The notes under the pieces were generated by a model. That model did no database searches. It worked only from the letters and a program-made list of their open reading frames with translations, and was not told the origin of the DNA. A program made the position numbers and the translations under genes. This document shows positions 1 through 9,989 of a DNA stretch of 53,809 nucleotides, in pieces. Every line of letters begins with the position of its first letter. Position 1 is the first letter of the stretch. Source of the stretch: Obelidium mucronatum (lineage: Eukaryota > Chytridiomycota > Chytridiomycetes > Chytridiales > Chytriomycetaceae); assembly GCA_025765595.1 (NCBI GenBank), contig JAIVFH010000189.1:1-53809 (forward strand), written 5' to 3'.

Positions 1-1
1 A

Positions 2-946
2 CTGCCGATTGAAGTCCATTACGCTGGGGAATTAGATCTGCCTTTGGATATGGTGACGGCACTCAACACACTACCAAACGTCAAATGCGTCAACCTCCTT
101 TCTCACTTTCCAAACGAACTCGACAACTTTGCCACCTGGTCTCTGAAACCGTTCTCTCTCCTCGCAGCCTCATTTCGCAACGTGATATTCATCGACGCCG
201 ACGTCCTCTTTTTCAAAAACCCAGCCACAGCCATCCTCAAGGACAGCAAAATCTTTAAAAAGTACAGACAATTATTTTTCCATGACCGAACAATCGACCG
301 CCGCTGGGGCGCCTACAGCCGCTGGTTCCGAAAAGCTCAACCCGTCCTCACCCCCTACGCCGAATCCCTCCGCTTCCTCAACGGCCTCTCGCGACATGAA
401 CTAGAAAGCGGTGTTGTCGCGCTGGATAAAGGAGACCCCGGGATCCTGCACTCGTTGATCTATGCATGTAAAATGAACTCTGCGCAAGTTCGCAACGAAA
501 CGTATTCCCACGTCCATGGAGACAAGGAAACGTTTTGGATGGCGATGGAGATGGCGAGGGTGCCGTTTCGTTTCACTCCTGGGTATAGTGGAGCTGTTGG
601 GTATTTGGATAGTGAAGTGGAAGGTTTGGTTTGTGGGAACATGTTTCATTCGGATGAAGAGCTTGAACCGTTTTGGTGGAATGGGGGTATTTTGATGATG
701 AAGCATGTGCGTAATGATTGGTTCATGCGGTTTGAGCATGTTGTGAATGATTTGGAAAAGACAAAGGACAAGTGGGTGTGGGAGACGGATACGAAACCAA
801 ACTGTATAAGGCCGGTGGATCCGCAGCGGGAGGTCTCAGAACTGAAAGGGCGGGAGAGGCAAATTGGCCAGCTGTATATTGAAATGTATAAGGACTTGAC
901 AAAACTGGGGTGGAAGGACTATATTGGTAAATATGCTGAAAAATAG
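2..946 (+). CDS. GT71 (Mnn1-type) alpha-1,3-mannosyltransferase, 5' end outside window
   Basis: The open frame enters from the window edge (codon phase starts at base 2) and runs 314 codons to TAG at 944-946. The first residues read LPIEVHYAGELDLP, the conserved start of the catalytic region in Mnn1-family transferases. A DxD motif (IFIDADVLF, visible residues 65-67) would bind the Mn2+/GDP-mannose donor. WWNGG and the glycine-rich GYSGAVGYLDS segment also fit the family. Such enzymes are Golgi type II membrane proteins that cap N- or O-linked mannans; the N-terminal anchor would lie upstream of the window. No intron is needed in the visible part. Family call is firm; the linkage made and the acceptor are inferred from the family only. 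Confidence 0.9.
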   Translation: MPIEVHYAGELDLPLDMVTALNTLPNVKCVNLLSHFPNELDNFATWSLKPFSLLAASFRNVIFIDADVLFFKNPATAILKDSKIFKKYRQLFFHDRTIDRRWGAYSRWFRKAQPVLTPYAESLRFLNGLSRHELESGVVALDKGDPGILHSLIYACKMNSAQVRNETYSHVHGDKETFWMAMEMARVPFRFTPGYSGAVGYLDSEVEGLVCGNMFHSDEELEPFWWNGGILMMKHVRNDWFMRFEHVVNDLEKTKDKWVWETDTKPNCIRPVDPQREVSELKGRERQIGQLYIEMYKDLTKLGWKDYIGKYAEK

Positions 947-1322
947 ATTATTTATTTTGCTCGTGAATTTATTGAAGCAAACCCAATTTTTTTTTGCAAT
1001 TTTTTGATGCGGTATGGAGAGTGAACTTCGTACTGTATAGAATTCAACGAGTGGACAAGCAAAAATACAATAATGGATTTTCACAGGATTTTCAAGGTTA
1101 ATACTGCAAACTCCCAAAAGTGAGTCGTCGAAGTCCCTTCAAAAAGACTATCCCAAAAGCCCAGACGTGCCACAAAGGTCAGCACTTCAACAATATGTCA
1201 ATTTCCGACCCGCGACGAAAGGTGAGAAACGCACACTTACGAGCCCACACTTAAGAGAAGGGAAGAGCAGTTCCTTTCACAACCCAACCATCTCTCAACC
1301 TTCCTAAAAACCCAATAATAGG
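947..1322. other. Intergenic spacer between the GT71 gene and tRNA-Ala
   Basis: No coding frame with recognisable content is visible. An A/T-rich stretch just after the GT71 stop (about 947-1010, with a T9 run) probably holds that gene's 3' end signals. Nothing else is supported. Confidence 0.5.
1306..1310 (-). terminator. RNA polymerase III terminator of tRNA-Ala
   Basis: On the minus strand a T5 run follows the tRNA 3' end after 12 bases, the usual pol III stop signal. Confidence 0.75.
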
Positions 1323-1394
1323 TGGAGTCAGAGGGGATTGAACCCTCGGCCTCATGGATGCGAACCAGGCGCTCTACCACTGAGCTATAACCCC
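1323..1394 (-). tRNA. tRNA-Ala (anticodon CGC)
   Basis: The minus strand folds as a 72-nt cloverleaf. The acceptor stem is GGGGTTA/TGACTCC with the G3:U70 pair that marks alanine tRNAs. The D arm is GCTC-AGTGGTA-GAGC. The anticodon loop is TTCGCAT (anticodon CGC), and the T arm is GAGGG-TTCAATC-CCCTC. Boxes A and B are intact and there is no intron. The anticodon stem has one C:U mismatch at the second pair (C28:U42), which is tolerated in some tRNAs. CCA is not encoded, as expected for a eukaryotic nuclear tRNA gene. Confidence 0.95.
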
Positions 1395-2554
1395 ATGAGC
1401 CTCCGTAGACATTTGTTCTATTTATGGCACTAAAAGTAAAAAACAGACACAAAAAAAGCTTGTAACAACCAAGACTAATGCGATGTAAAATGAAGAAAGT
1501 TGGCTGCGTTTTTCGGGACATGAGATACAATACCATTGCACCTTTGCTTTTGACTTTTTGGGGACGGTGTACGCGAGCAATATGGGCATTCTTTGGGGAG
1601 TCATGTTAACCAGGACCCGTAAAACAAGCCAATTCATTTTTTAACCGGCGATCCCCCGACTCTCTGTCGATTATACGTGTTCCTGAATGTGATTGACACG
1701 AATGGTTCAAATTGACTTTTTGAGCTTGAATCAGAGCTTGAATAAGATGCTTTATTTTTTTCTTTACATAAAACAAAAACAAAAAAAAGAGAGAGTCTAC
1801 TTTTAAGGGGTTGGGGCAATCAGCAAAGGAGTACACGCTGCCATGCAAACGCCTTGGGCAGCACTGCACGCAGTAGCAGCAGCAGTAGCAGCAGCGGCGC
1901 CACCGCCAAAGAACCAGGCCCACCAGTGGATTAATAAAAAATAAATCTATTTTGTAAATCCTATTGATATCACAAAATATGCCACCAGCTATCAAAAGTG
2001 TTAGTGCTGTTGCTTGCTTTATCTCTACCTTTACTACAGATACTTTCCCCCTTTTCCTTCCCTTTTCCTTCTTTCTCTTTCTTTTCTCTTTCCTCTCTTT
2101 CTTTTCCTTTTCCTTTTCTTTTTCATTTTTTGGAATATTCAAGTTGCCTCGGACCGGTATGGCAATAGAGCCGTTTTTTTTTGGCCTTTTTTTTTCTTGT
2201 TTGATTTTTCTGCACAAAAACTTTTTTCAGAGGGGGAATACAAAGGGACACTATGAAGGGATGGCTCTTTATTGCATATATGTATATTTCATAAATATGA
2301 AAGGGAATATACGACGGCCTACGGCAGTCAGACGGAAAGTTAACGATACACGACAACTCATCATCAAGGAAAGCGGAAGCATACAACGGACTCTATGAAG
2401 GGCACTTTATTGACTATATATATCTTATAAATATCAAAAGGAATATACCGCCTGCGGCAGTCAGACGGAAAGTTGAGAAATACACCTTAAGGCAGTGACA
2501 GGAAAAACAACAATAAAATAACAGATAAAATAAAATAATAAAAAATAATTAAAA
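1395..2554. other. Long non-coding spacer with low-complexity tracts
   Basis: Open frames here are made of simple sequence. There is a C/T-only tract at about 2037-2130 (minus-strand Lys/Glu/Arg repeats are its translation), a CAG/CAGCAG cluster near 1870-1895, and A-rich runs near 1770-1790. The last 300 bases carry a direct duplication, listed separately, directly upstream of the MCFD2-like gene. No gene is supported. Confidence 0.5.
2251..2476. repeat. Direct duplication (about 85-92 bp units) upstream of the MCFD2-like gene
   Basis: Units at about 2251-2342 and 2393-2476 share CTATGAAGGG, CTTTATTG, a TATATA-rich core, ATAAATAT, GGAATATAC, a GC hairpin (CGGCCTACGGCAGT / CCGCCTGCGGCAGT) and TCAGACGGAAAGTT. 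The second unit ends about 80 bp before the ATG at 2555, so it may contribute to the promoter or 5' UTR. The small hairpin resembles those in the WRAP73 introns. Confidence 0.75.
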
Positions 2555-3222
2555 ATGCACAAATCAACAACATCAACATCATCGTCAAGAACACCACGAC
2601 TCTTTGCTATCCTCCTGATTGTATTGACAACGCTCGCTGCATTCACAGTAGCCGATCAAAGCAACTACGGAAATGTGCACAAGGAAGCAGAAGCATACAA
2701 GGCACAAGTGCTGGAACAAATGAAACAAAACGGAGGAGCATCGAATGAACAGCACTTGAAGGACATTAAATCCGTGGATGATATGGTTCTCTTTTTCCAG
2801 GTATGAGGGATGGATATGGCGGTTGATTCAAATGTATGTGACTGACTTATTAATCAATTCATCACACACAACAACAAACGCACAAAAACCAACAGCTGCA
2901 TGACCATAATAAGGATGGACATTTGGATGGACATGAACTGCGTGAGTAGACTCAAAAGAAGTTGGATTTGGGATTTGGATTGAAGCGTTATTGACCAAAT
3001 GGACTATAAAAAATACAACAAAAAACAGTGACAGTGTATGCGGGGCAGGAGATCAAGGTTGGCAGTGATGGAAGACCCGTGGAGGGCAGTGTGACGCCGT
3101 CCAAGCTGCAGGACCTTTTTCGGCTGGTTGACACAGTGCTCGACATGGACGACACGGACAATGACGGCATGATTAGTTGGGAAGAGTACTACGCCTCGCA
3201 GCAGTACCACGGACAAGTGTAG
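2555..3222 (+). CDS. MCFD2-like EF-hand protein of the early secretory pathway
   Basis: Three exons (2555-2800, 2896-2941, 3029-3222) join in phase to 161 aa. An N-terminal hydrophobic segment (about residues 15-32, LFAILLIVLTTLAAF) looks like a signal peptide. Two canonical EF-hand loops follow: DHNKDGHLDGHE (85-96) and DTDNDGMISWEE (139-150), with D/N/D/D/E at the ligand positions. The order signal peptide, short acidic linker, FFQLHD, EF1, EF2 matches MCFD2, the Ca2+-binding partner of the lectin cargo receptor ERGIC-53 in ER-to-Golgi transport. The intron 2 acceptor could be at 3028 or 3034, a two-codon difference. The stop is only 47 bp before the next start codon. MCFD2 orthology is inferred; a generic secreted EF-hand protein is the alternative. 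Confidence 0.75.
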
Positions 3223-3269
3223 ACAGCGAAATGTGTCATCCTGATTTGTCATAAAGTCGCCCCAAAACA

Positions 3270-5267
3270 ATGCTTGACTTTTCGCATGTTTTCCGCACGG
3301 CGCAGCACACGGCGCACTTCTCGCCGGACGCGCGGCTCGTCGCGACAGTCGTCGACGCGCGCGTGGTTGTGCGCGACGCGGCGTCGCAGCAGATTGCGGC
3401 GCTGTTTGCGTGCGACGAGGCGCCGGCGCACGTCGCGTGGGCGCCCGACGCGGCGCTGCTCGCGGTCGCGACGCGCCGCACGGCGACGGTGTGGTCGCTC
3501 GCAGACCCGCAGTGGCGCGCCGTGGTCGACGCCGGCGCCGCGGGCCTCGCGCGCCTGCGCTGGGCGCCCGACGCCCGCAGCCTGCTCGTGTTTTCCGACT
3601 TCCAGGTGTGCTGACTCAGCTTACTCATCGGCTTACTAATCAGCGGCAGCTGCGCGTCACCGTGTGGTCGCTGGTCGCCGGCGACGCCGCGAGCATCCAA
3701 CACCCAAAGTACTGCGACAGGGGCTTTGGCTTCAGGGCCGACGGGCGCTACTTTGCGCTGTGCGAACGCAGGGACGGGAAAGACACGCTGTCGGTGTACG
3801 ACTGCGAGGACTGGACTCTGGTCAAGGTGATTTTGGTTTTAGGTATTCCCTCTGTCGCTCAACATGTTTTTTTTCATTGCAGCATTTCCCGGTCGACACA
3901 TCAGACTTGGAAGATATTGCTTGGTCTCCTGATGGTCGCTTTATTGCTGTTTGGGATTCAATTCTTGAGGTTACTTTAGTCAGTGATTCGTTCTTATTCT
4001 TTACTGATGCCTTTCTTTCTATTTCGTGATTTTTATTAGTACAAGATTTTGATTTATTCTCCTGATGGAAGACTGATTTCTTGTTATTCTGCTAATCATG
4101 ATCCTGGTGTTTTGGGTATTAAGTCCGTGAATTGGTCTCCTTCCGCTCAGTTTTTGGCTGTTGGGAGTTTTGATGAGAAGGTTTGTGTGGTTATATCACC
4201 GCTATATCACCGCCGTAGGCGGTGTTTTCCTACCGCCGAAGGCGGTGTTTTTCTTGTACCGCCGTAGGCGGTGTGATATCACCGCCGAAGGCGGTGTATT
4301 CCTTTTTTTTCATTCTTCGTGTACCGCCGAAGGCGGTATTTTCCTTTTTTTTTTCTTTCTTCATGTACTGCCGTAGGCAGTGTATTCCTTCCTTCTTCTT
4401 AAAATGTGTATATCTACACTGTACTAAAAAGTTCACACTATACAGCTCAGACTCATCAACAACATGACATGGAAACCATTGATTGATTTGTCTCATCCTA
4501 CTACCGTTCCTTATCCAGACATTCCTGTATACAGAGAAGCTGCTGCTTCAACTAACAATATGCGCAACATTGTTGTTGGAGTTGCCGATATTCGACCTCA
4601 AATTTATTGTAGGGCTTTTTTTTTTACCGCCGAAGGCGGTGTATTCTTGTACCGACGTAGGCGGTTTTTCTTTCACCGCCGAAGGCGGTCTTTTCCTCTT
4701 TTTTTGTCTCTTCGCGTACCGCCAAAGGCGGTGTTTTTCCTTCGTCTCCCTTCTTCAATATACTCACTCGTATCAATTTAATGTTCAAAAAATAGATGAA
4801 CTGCTGAAACCGCCCTTCAATGTCCATACCGTCAAGGTTGAAATCGATAAGCTATCACCAAAGAAGGGAGTAGGCATCTGTGAGTTTAGTTGCGACGGTC
4901 GGTATATCGCAAGCAGGAATGGTAAACAGAATTTTTTTTGTTCTTTATACATACTTCTAAAACAAAAAAAGATAACATGCCAAACACACTTTGGATATGG
5001 GATCTCGTCAACTTATCCCAAGTCGCGTTGATCCAGCAACTGTCGGCCATCAAACAGATTGCATGGAATCCAATGGATCCAGAACTGTTGGCTATTTCGT
5101 GCAGCAACAGTTTTGTATACTTGTGGAGCAAAGAGCGTGGATGCAGTGCGATTGAAGTACCAACAGTGAATTTCCAGGTGGGACAAATCAAGTGGTGTCC
5201 TGATGGAAAGAGTCTTGCGTTGGTGGATCGGGAAAAGTTTTGTATTGCTTTTTTGGTGGAGGAATGA
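3270..5267 (+). CDS. WRAP73: WRAP73/WDR8 WD-repeat protein (spindle/centrosome factor)
   Basis: Seven exons (3270-3605, 3650-3826, 3883-3969, 4040-4180, 4446-4608, 4796-4921, 4972-5267) sum to 1326 nt, 441 aa plus stop, with all junctions in phase. The protein follows vertebrate WRAP73 (about 460 aa) end to end. Landmarks are the MLDFSHVF start, [79 protein letters not shown] and the final FLVEE. The family forms beta-propellers and acts with SSX2IP/Msd1 at spindle poles. Intron 1 is 44 nt with a TACTAAT branch site. Introns 4 and 5 carry arrays of small hairpins. Exons 1-2 are very GC-rich while exons 3-7 are AT-rich. A second in-frame ATG is not needed, since 3270 aligns with the family start. 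Confidence 0.93.
4209..4381. repeat. Six perfect 15-bp hairpins in WRAP73 intron 4
   Basis: ACCGCCGTAGGCGGT or ACCGCCGAAGGCGGT starts at 4209, 4232, 4258, 4281 and 4323. A covarying version, ACTGCCGTAGGCAGT, starts at 4367. They are separated by pyrimidine-rich spacers and fill most of the 265-nt intron (4181-4445). Confidence 0.9.
4626..4732. repeat. Four hairpins of the same family in WRAP73 intron 5
   Basis: Copies start at 4626, 4651 (one mismatch: ACCGACGTAGGCGGT), 4675 and 4718 (loop variant ACCGCCAAAGGCGGT) inside intron 4609-4795. As in intron 4, the spacers are T/C-rich. Confidence 0.9.
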
Positions 5268-5345
5268 ATGAATGAATGAATTATTGTGTGTGTATAATTA
5301 TTTATATAAAGTTGAATTAATTTTTTTATCTTTTTTGTTTTATTT

Positions 5346-6647
5346 TCATATTTCTGGATTGATTTGATTTATTCTTTCGTTGGAGACTGGGGCTGGTGGT
5401 TCAATGCCGTTTACAGTGCTTTCAGCGGACGGGCTTTGGACCGTGACTGTGATTCCTCCTTCGTTGATGATGCTGTTGATCTTGTTTCTTTTGTCATCCA
5501 AAAGATGAGCTGTTCCACCAGAATCCGTTTGACCACCACCACCACTACCAGTATGGCCATCCAAGATAAACACGCGTTCTTGCAAAGCAGCGAAATCTCG
5601 TTCCAGCTTTATCCTAGCGTTCCTATCATCTTGAATCTGCCTCGTCAATTCATATTGCTCTGTCCTTAGCTTCCCAACCAAATCACGTAATTGATGAATT
5701 TCATGGTGCAGCTGTTGTTGCTGTTGTTGTTGTTGAATTTGTTGATCATCTTGCGGTGCCGCCGACGTAGAAGACAACAAATTGACTTGACTCGTACCCC
5801 CCGCACTACTTGACATTGACGAGGAAACTGTACAAACTCCCAGAGATTTCTTTCTGGAGCTGAATTTCGCAAACGGCTTGTTGGTTCCGAATAACACTGC
5901 GCTTACAGTTGTTGAAATGTTTCCAGCGGAGGGACTTGATTTGATGGGGAAGGAGCGGTGTTTACTGGCTCTACTACTGGAAGAAGCAGTAGGCATTGTA
6001 GACTGTGAATACGCGGTCGACACAGCCGTCGGCAACGCACCCGCCGACGCCGAAAAGCAGTCTGCGCGTGCAATGTTGATTGACGGGTCCACCGCATTCA
6101 CGCTGCCCGCACTGTCGTCAATGTCCACTGTGCGCGTGCTGCTGCCGCCGCTGCCCACGGTGTTTGTGTGCGACGACGCGCGGCTCAGCGCCGGACTGTG
6201 CGCGTGCGGCGTGTGGGGGTGGCTGCGGTGGGCTTGGTGGGCTTGTGCGGCTTGTGCGTGGGCTTGAGCGAGCGAGCCGAGCGACTTGGACGCGTCGTCG
6301 GGCGGGCCCGTGTAGATGCCGGCGTAGAACGACGCGGCGGCGGGCGGCGGCGGCGGCTTGGCGAGCGGCACGTGTTTGCCGCGGCGGCTTGTGCTGCCGG
6401 AGGACGACAGCCGCGCGATCTGCGAGTTGCGCGGCGGCGGCGGCGCGGGCGAGGCGGGCGACGAGGGGAGGGCCGGCGCGGCGGCAGCGTCGCTTTTGTT
6501 GAGCGATGGGGACGACGCGCTGTTTTTGCGGGGGCCTAGGCCGCGGCCGTTGTTGGGCTGCGAGTGGAGGGGCGGCGGCTCTTGCGGGGATGCCGATGCT
6601 GGTGATGAGGATGGCGTTGGTTGATCAGCTTGCTTTGTTAGAGGCAT
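5346..6647 (-). CDS. Low-complexity protein with C-terminal coiled coil, function unknown
   Basis: A single exon encodes 433 aa from ATG at 6645-6647 (MPLTKQADQPTP) to TGA at 5346-5348. The first 300 residues are rich in Ser, Pro, Ala and Gly with PPPP and AAAA runs, a His/Ala stretch (about 130-155), and basic-Ser motifs (RKNSASS, SRRGKH, SRKKSLG) that look like kinase targets. A Gln run (about 300-312) leads into a 50-residue amphipathic coiled coil (IHQLRDLVGKL, YELTRQI, FAALQERVF). The 5' third of the gene is extremely GC-rich. It is convergent with WRAP73 (78 bp between stops). I do not recognise the family; a scaffold or regulatory protein is possible but not shown. Confidence 0.75.
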   Translation of the reverse strand: MPLTKQADQPTPSSSPASASPQEPPPLHSQPNNGRGLGPRKNSASSPSLNKSDAAAAPALPSSPASPAPPPPRNSQIARLSSSGSTSRRGKHVPLAKPPPPPAAASFYAGIYTGPPDDASKSLGSLAQAHAQAAQAHQAHRSHPHTPHAHSPALSRASSHTNTVGSGGSSTRTVDIDDSAGSVNAVDPSINIARADCFSASAGALPTAVSTAYSQSTMPTASSSSRASKHRSFPIKSSPSAGNISTTVSAVLFGTNKPFAKFSSRKKSLGVCTVSSSMSSSAGGTSQVNLLSSTSAAPQDDQQIQQQQQQQQLHHEIHQLRDLVGKLRTEQYELTRQIQDDRNARIKLERDFAALQERVFILDGHTGSGGGGQTDSGGTAHLLDDKRNKINSIINEGGITVTVQSPSAESTVNGIEPPAPVSNERINQINPEI

Positions 6648-6930
6648 AATGGGGAAAGACAATGTTGGTCATTGTTCTCAAGTCTTGCAAACATTTCTAA
6701 TTTCGCGAGCATTACTCATCCAGTAACGAATCCAACACTTGCCTCGGTAGGCGATATATATTCTTTTTTTCTTTCTTTTTTTCTGTTTTTTTGTAGAAGT
6801 ACTCATTACCAGTATTCCGTGTTTATCATTCTATTACCCTATTTACCGCTTCATCCACGGCGGTATTATTTTATTTTGTATAATAATCTACAGTACAATT
6901 GTTTTCTCTTTTTACAGGTTATTCCAATGG

Positions 6931-7832
6931 TCAGTGGCTATCCACGACATCGATACCAAATCCAAGCATCACGAAATCATATGTAATTACAACTACCGTC
7001 ATAGTTGTAATAATTGCGAAGCACAGTATCGCCATATTCTTTGAGCTAATGTACTTTTCCGTAACCCAATCTGGCAATGTTTGAAACCTGGGTCCTACTT
7101 CTTCCATATTGTCTTCATTTTGGTCGTTGACAAAAGTGTCCCCCGCGGAGCTCCCAAAATATCCACTTTCATCAATGAAAACGCTTTTCGCTGAACGTCC
7201 GGCGTCAGGATTTGCAAAATTGACACTTGGTAGTGAGTCACCAACATCCGAATCTGGTCCAATTTTACGCGACCCATTACTCCTTCGATGCGTTTCCGTC
7301 GGTCTCCCAGCAAATCCAAAATTAGCGAATGAAGGCCGCCGCGTACCAGTTTGACTGGCGAGAGGGCTATTCCCGCGGACCCCCTGTGGTGATGGTCGCA
7401 CAGCCTGACTCACTCGGCTTTGTCGATTGCTCCCACTCAAATTCATGTGTGACCCCAAGAACGCTTGACTGCCTAGATTCCCTTGACTTCCCAACCCCCC
7501 GAGACCAGCTCCAAGCCGCTCCTTGGATCCCTTATGCTGATTATATAGTCGTTTCGCTCGTGGATCTGGTGTCGCGTCGGCACCCAGATTCAACAGCTTG
7601 GCAGCGGCTTTTCCTTGTATTGATTGCATTGATCCAGTGGAGGACCCTTTTGGAGTACCAATGACGGGAATAGCGGCAGCGGCCGCAGCTGCAGCTGCAG
7701 CAGCTGCGATGGCAGCAGACCGCGATTCAAGTTTCATTTGTTTCTTTTCTTTTTCCACGATTGCGAATTGAGCGAAAGGATCATATGTTCGGGGCGGGAG
7801 ATTTGCCAAGTTGGCGTGTGGAAGATGGTAAA

Positions 7833-7874
<42 letters not shown>

Positions 7875-9989
7875 ATTTTTTAGTTAGAAGATGTACCCAA
7901 AAATGAAATGAAGAGAGCAAGTGTTCTCTCTCTTTTACATAATCAAAATCGTCATCATCGTAATTTTTCGGTTTAATAGCTCCATCAAGGTCCAAGTTTT
8001 CCAGTTCATCAATAACAGACTCGGTCATGACTTTTTTTCATGGAATCAAAAGAAAAAAATAAAATTCATGAAAGTATTAGAAAAAGCAAAAAGCATTAGC
8101 AAAAAGAAATAAGTATATACCCGTGTTTCGTTTATCCAAGAAAATGTAAATCAAAAGCGGTGCCATAAAGTTGCACATTGATTGAAAAAACAGACTGGAC
8201 CAGTTTGTGAATGTGACCATGAAATGACCTGTTTGGAGCGGCAAACAGACGAGAATTGGGAGGATGGAGCCGAAAAAAGTTGCCCAGTCTTATTCACCAT
8301 GATTTTTAGTGGGTACATGAATCTCAAACGCGATAGAAAAAGAAAAAAAATACCTTTTGAACATAATCGAGACATGATCAAGTTCAATCGAATAATAATG
8401 AAGGCGACGGGTATAGATGTAATAAGGCACCTATAATTTTTTTTGTAAGCCAAAGAGAGGAAAATAATACACATAAAAAAAGGACGTACAGAATTGGATA
8501 TGTGAGAGTGATAAAGTTTACCAATCTTTTCATGTTATCCGACCCATGTTCTTTGAAATAGATGGTATGAACTTTCATTAGGTTGGCTCCGCTAGGTAGA
8601 TTGAAAGCCATAGCCCCTTTTCAAAAGAAAAACCGGTCTTGAATTTCGTGAAAGAGAAAAGAAAAAAAAAGCATACCTGATATGCCAGTTATGATATAAA
8701 ACCCGGCAGCGACCCCGATCGACACCCAGATGCATTTATGGATCGAGACTCTTGGATGCTTTGGGTTGTTGTTTTTCCGTTAATTATAGAAGAAGACAGG
8801 TCGATACAGAAGATCAAAACTCACTTTTGTGTTTATCCACGACGGAATCGTATTTGCAAACGTGAAATTAAACATGACTTGACCAATAACAGCTGTAGGT
8901 GCATAAGCGAATTTGGCGCCGATGATGGGCATCAATGAAGGGTTGACTCCAGCAACAAACATCATAATGATCCAGCAAAAAACAACAAACACCATGTACA
9001 TGAGTGAAACTAGTCCCGCCGATAAGAAAAGAGAAATTTGACAGTAAGTAAAAAAAAAGCGTCAATCGAAAACCTCCAATCGAACTCAACTCCATTGAAT
9101 AATCATGTTATCGTCCAAATTCAGGGTCATCAGCGGTGCAATGAAGCAAAAGAACAATAAACCACCCGCAGTGATTAAATAATATTCTGATCCAAACGGG
9201 GATCCCGAGGCGGATGCCCCCACCTCTGATACGCAGTGGATGTCTTGTTGTGGATAGATTCGAATCCCACACGTTTGGCCGAAAACAGCCAGAACGAAAA
9301 CATCAAAGCTCTGTATGATCCAGATTTTTTTTGGTGGGGTGAATTCAGTTTCCGCCATTTTTTTTTGGGTTGCGAAGGAATACCTGAATGGCACTGATGA
9401 TTGAACTGATGTTGAATGATTGGAGGGACCCATATCTAAAACACGGAAATTTTTTGTTGTTTAATCCATAGAACGCGACTTGTTCAAATAGAGAAGGCGA
9501 CTTACAGAATTACATGTGTGAGGTAATACCATCGCTTGCCGTAAAAGTGGTGAACAAGCACAGTGAATTCAATATTCCTCTAATGAAATCGATTTATTTG
9601 TTGTATATATGAAAAAAGGAATAATATGTAGTATATAGAAGCGCCTTTATACAAACCTCAAAGTTCCTATTGCCAGGAAAGTAAGTCATACTCTCAATCA
9701 GGAACAAGCAAGCCATCCCGGACAACCATCCCACCACCACGAATATAATTATGGGGCTGTATTGAGGTGAGGTGTCAGGAGGTTTTTGTGTGAATGCATT
9801 GTCGACGTCCAATTGGTGTGGTTGATTTAGTGACTCACAACAACCAGCCGGCTTCTTGGAACAAAGACGGGACCAAAGGCACAGCTAGATTCAAAATCGA
9901 ATCAGCATTTAGTTAAATCGAAGGATGCGTTTGGCTGTTGGTGTTTTACCAGGGCCAGTCACACTTGACACCAGAAATGACAAACCGCC
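6931..9989 (-). CDS. AAAP-family amino-acid transporter (Aa_trans), first exon unresolved
   Basis: Thirteen exons join in phase on the minus strand: 9950-9989, 9839-9884, 9657-9756, 9506-9579, 9384-9435, 9091-9310, 8825-9009, 8677-8758, 8490-8616, 8354-8430, 8121-8288, 7939-8030, 6931-7833, giving 721 codons plus stop. Hallmarks in order are VSSVTGP, LFQEAGWLFP (TM1), FPGNRNFE, DVFVLAVFGQTCG, LNLDDNMIIQW, FTFANTIPSWINTKHP, GAMAFNLPSGA, LTYPILCLITSIPVAF, NWSSLFFQ and YIFLDKRN. A long hydrophilic loop (about 300 aa, with an Ala run) precedes the last TM (NMAILCFAIITTMTVVV). The family moves amino acids across vacuolar or plasma membranes with protons; the substrate is unknown. The 5' exon lies above 9989 and is not certain; one candidate ATG (MPLQIDEYKKN) is near 10,095. 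Intron 12 contains a 39-nt A run directly before its AG. Confidence 0.88.
7835..7873. repeat. 39-nt T homopolymer (A run in the last intron of the transporter)
   Basis: Uninterrupted T run on the plus strand. On the coding (minus) strand it is poly-A abutting the AG acceptor at 7835-7834. The intron (7834-7938, 105 nt) is divisible by three and free of stops, so retention would add a poly-Lys stretch. Confidence 0.9.

Noticed and set aside
1606..2217. 203-codon minus-strand frame with long Lys/Glu runs
   Set aside because: The runs are the translation of a C/T-only tract, and there is no other protein-like content.
3410..3979. Arg/Gly-rich frames over WRAP73 exon 1
   Set aside because: Out-of-frame readings of very GC-rich coding sequence; the WRAP73 frame has full-length family similarity.
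5878..6624. Several plus-strand frames rich in Arg/Ala/Gly/Cys
   Set aside because: They are antisense shadows of the GC-rich 5' part of the coiled-coil gene, with no motifs and no splice logic.
6931..8028. Separate tail-anchored membrane protein (a single long frame starting MTESVIDELENL)
   Set aside because: Splice phases join it exactly to the upstream transporter exons (GTATAT donor at 8120, AG at 8031), and its last TM is the expected final helix of the Aa_trans fold.
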